A stretch of DNA of 64,000 nt from Cordylochernes scorpioides (lineage: Eukaryota > Arthropoda > Arachnida > Pseudoscorpiones > Chernetidae), in assembly GCA_030710605.1 (NCBI GenBank), contig CP092863.1, forward strand, positions 111,721,530-111,785,529, given 5' to 3'. Each line of letters opens with the position of its first letter. The stretch's first letter is position 1. This document shows positions 63,916 to 64,000 of the stretch, in pieces. The position numbers were made by a program, and so were the translations under genes. Below the pieces are notes generated by a model. It was not told the origin of the DNA and ran no database searches. It saw nothing but the letters and a program-made list of their open reading frames with translations.

Positions 63916-64000
63916 AATATATTGATAAAGGTTGGCGCTCAGCCAACTGAAATATTGGTAAAATAAATATTTTGTTCCAATATATGCCTTTTTAATTAAA
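63916..64000 (+). repeat. Degenerate hammerhead-like repeat end
   Basis: TTGATAA (63922-63928), a stem of GGTTGGC and GCCAACT around GCTCA, then GAAA (63949-63952), TTGGTAAAATAAATA and CCAATATATGCCTTTTTAAT. The order matches the hammerhead boxes with two core substitutions (C3 to U, G8 to A). The same repeat occurs at 26950-27035. It runs off the window. Confidence 0.5.

Overview
This is eukaryotic, metazoan DNA: strongly AT-rich, gene-poor and packed with interspersed repeats. It holds DD34D mariner, Tigger/pogo and Tc1-like MITE families, tRNA-derived SINEs, many snap-back (foldback) repeats, a Ty3/gypsy retrotransposon and a 5'-truncated LINE. Nothing looks prokaryotic (no operons, no ribosome binding sites, no rRNA). 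The repeat mix suggests an invertebrate, but the sequence alone does not let me name a phylum.

Only one likely host protein gene is visible: a 521-codon uninterrupted reading frame at 38079-39644 that resembles the N-terminal half of the ubiquitin E2/E3 hybrid UBE2O but has no E2 (UBC) domain. One tRNA-Thr-like gene (26388-26459, minus) has good internal promoter boxes and a T-run terminator. One near-complete type I hammerhead ribozyme (12110-12172) lies in a dispersed repeat.

Layout. 1-1.9 kb: broken Tigger transposon. 2-7.4 kb: dispersed repeats, SINEs, snap-back elements. 7.56-8.49 kb: minisatellite whose founder unit reads as a coiled coil. 8.6-10 kb: GC-rich LINE tail. 11-15 kb: SINE, pogo-type MITE, hammerhead, foldbacks in a large inverted repeat. 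16-29.1 kb: minisatellite, mariner fragment, two nearly complete mariners (23072-24382 and 27801-29115), and arrays of a 76-bp repeat derived from a Tc1-like MITE end. 29-37 kb: more foldbacks, a solo-LTR-like repeat and the longest 76-bp array (33606-35335). 38-39.6 kb: UBE2O-like gene. 40.4-41.4 kb: a third mariner. 41.8-46.5 kb: mostly AT-rich DNA. 46847-53998: Ty3/gypsy element with nearly identical LTRs and open gag and pol. 54-56.4 kb: 312-bp tandem repeat interrupted by a ~1-kb palindrome with a 12-bp target duplication. 57-60.2 kb: foldbacks, SINE, fourth mariner. 60.2-62.7 kb: homopolymer-rich DNA. 62.7-63.1 kb: compositionally distinct, possibly regulatory block. The window ends in a 76-bp array and a degenerate hammerhead-like repeat.

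The window is best read as a nested transposon landscape around one retained host gene. Small ribozyme-like motifs and repeats carrying a CTCF-like word at their ends are its most unusual features. All identifications come from reading the sequence; no searches were run.
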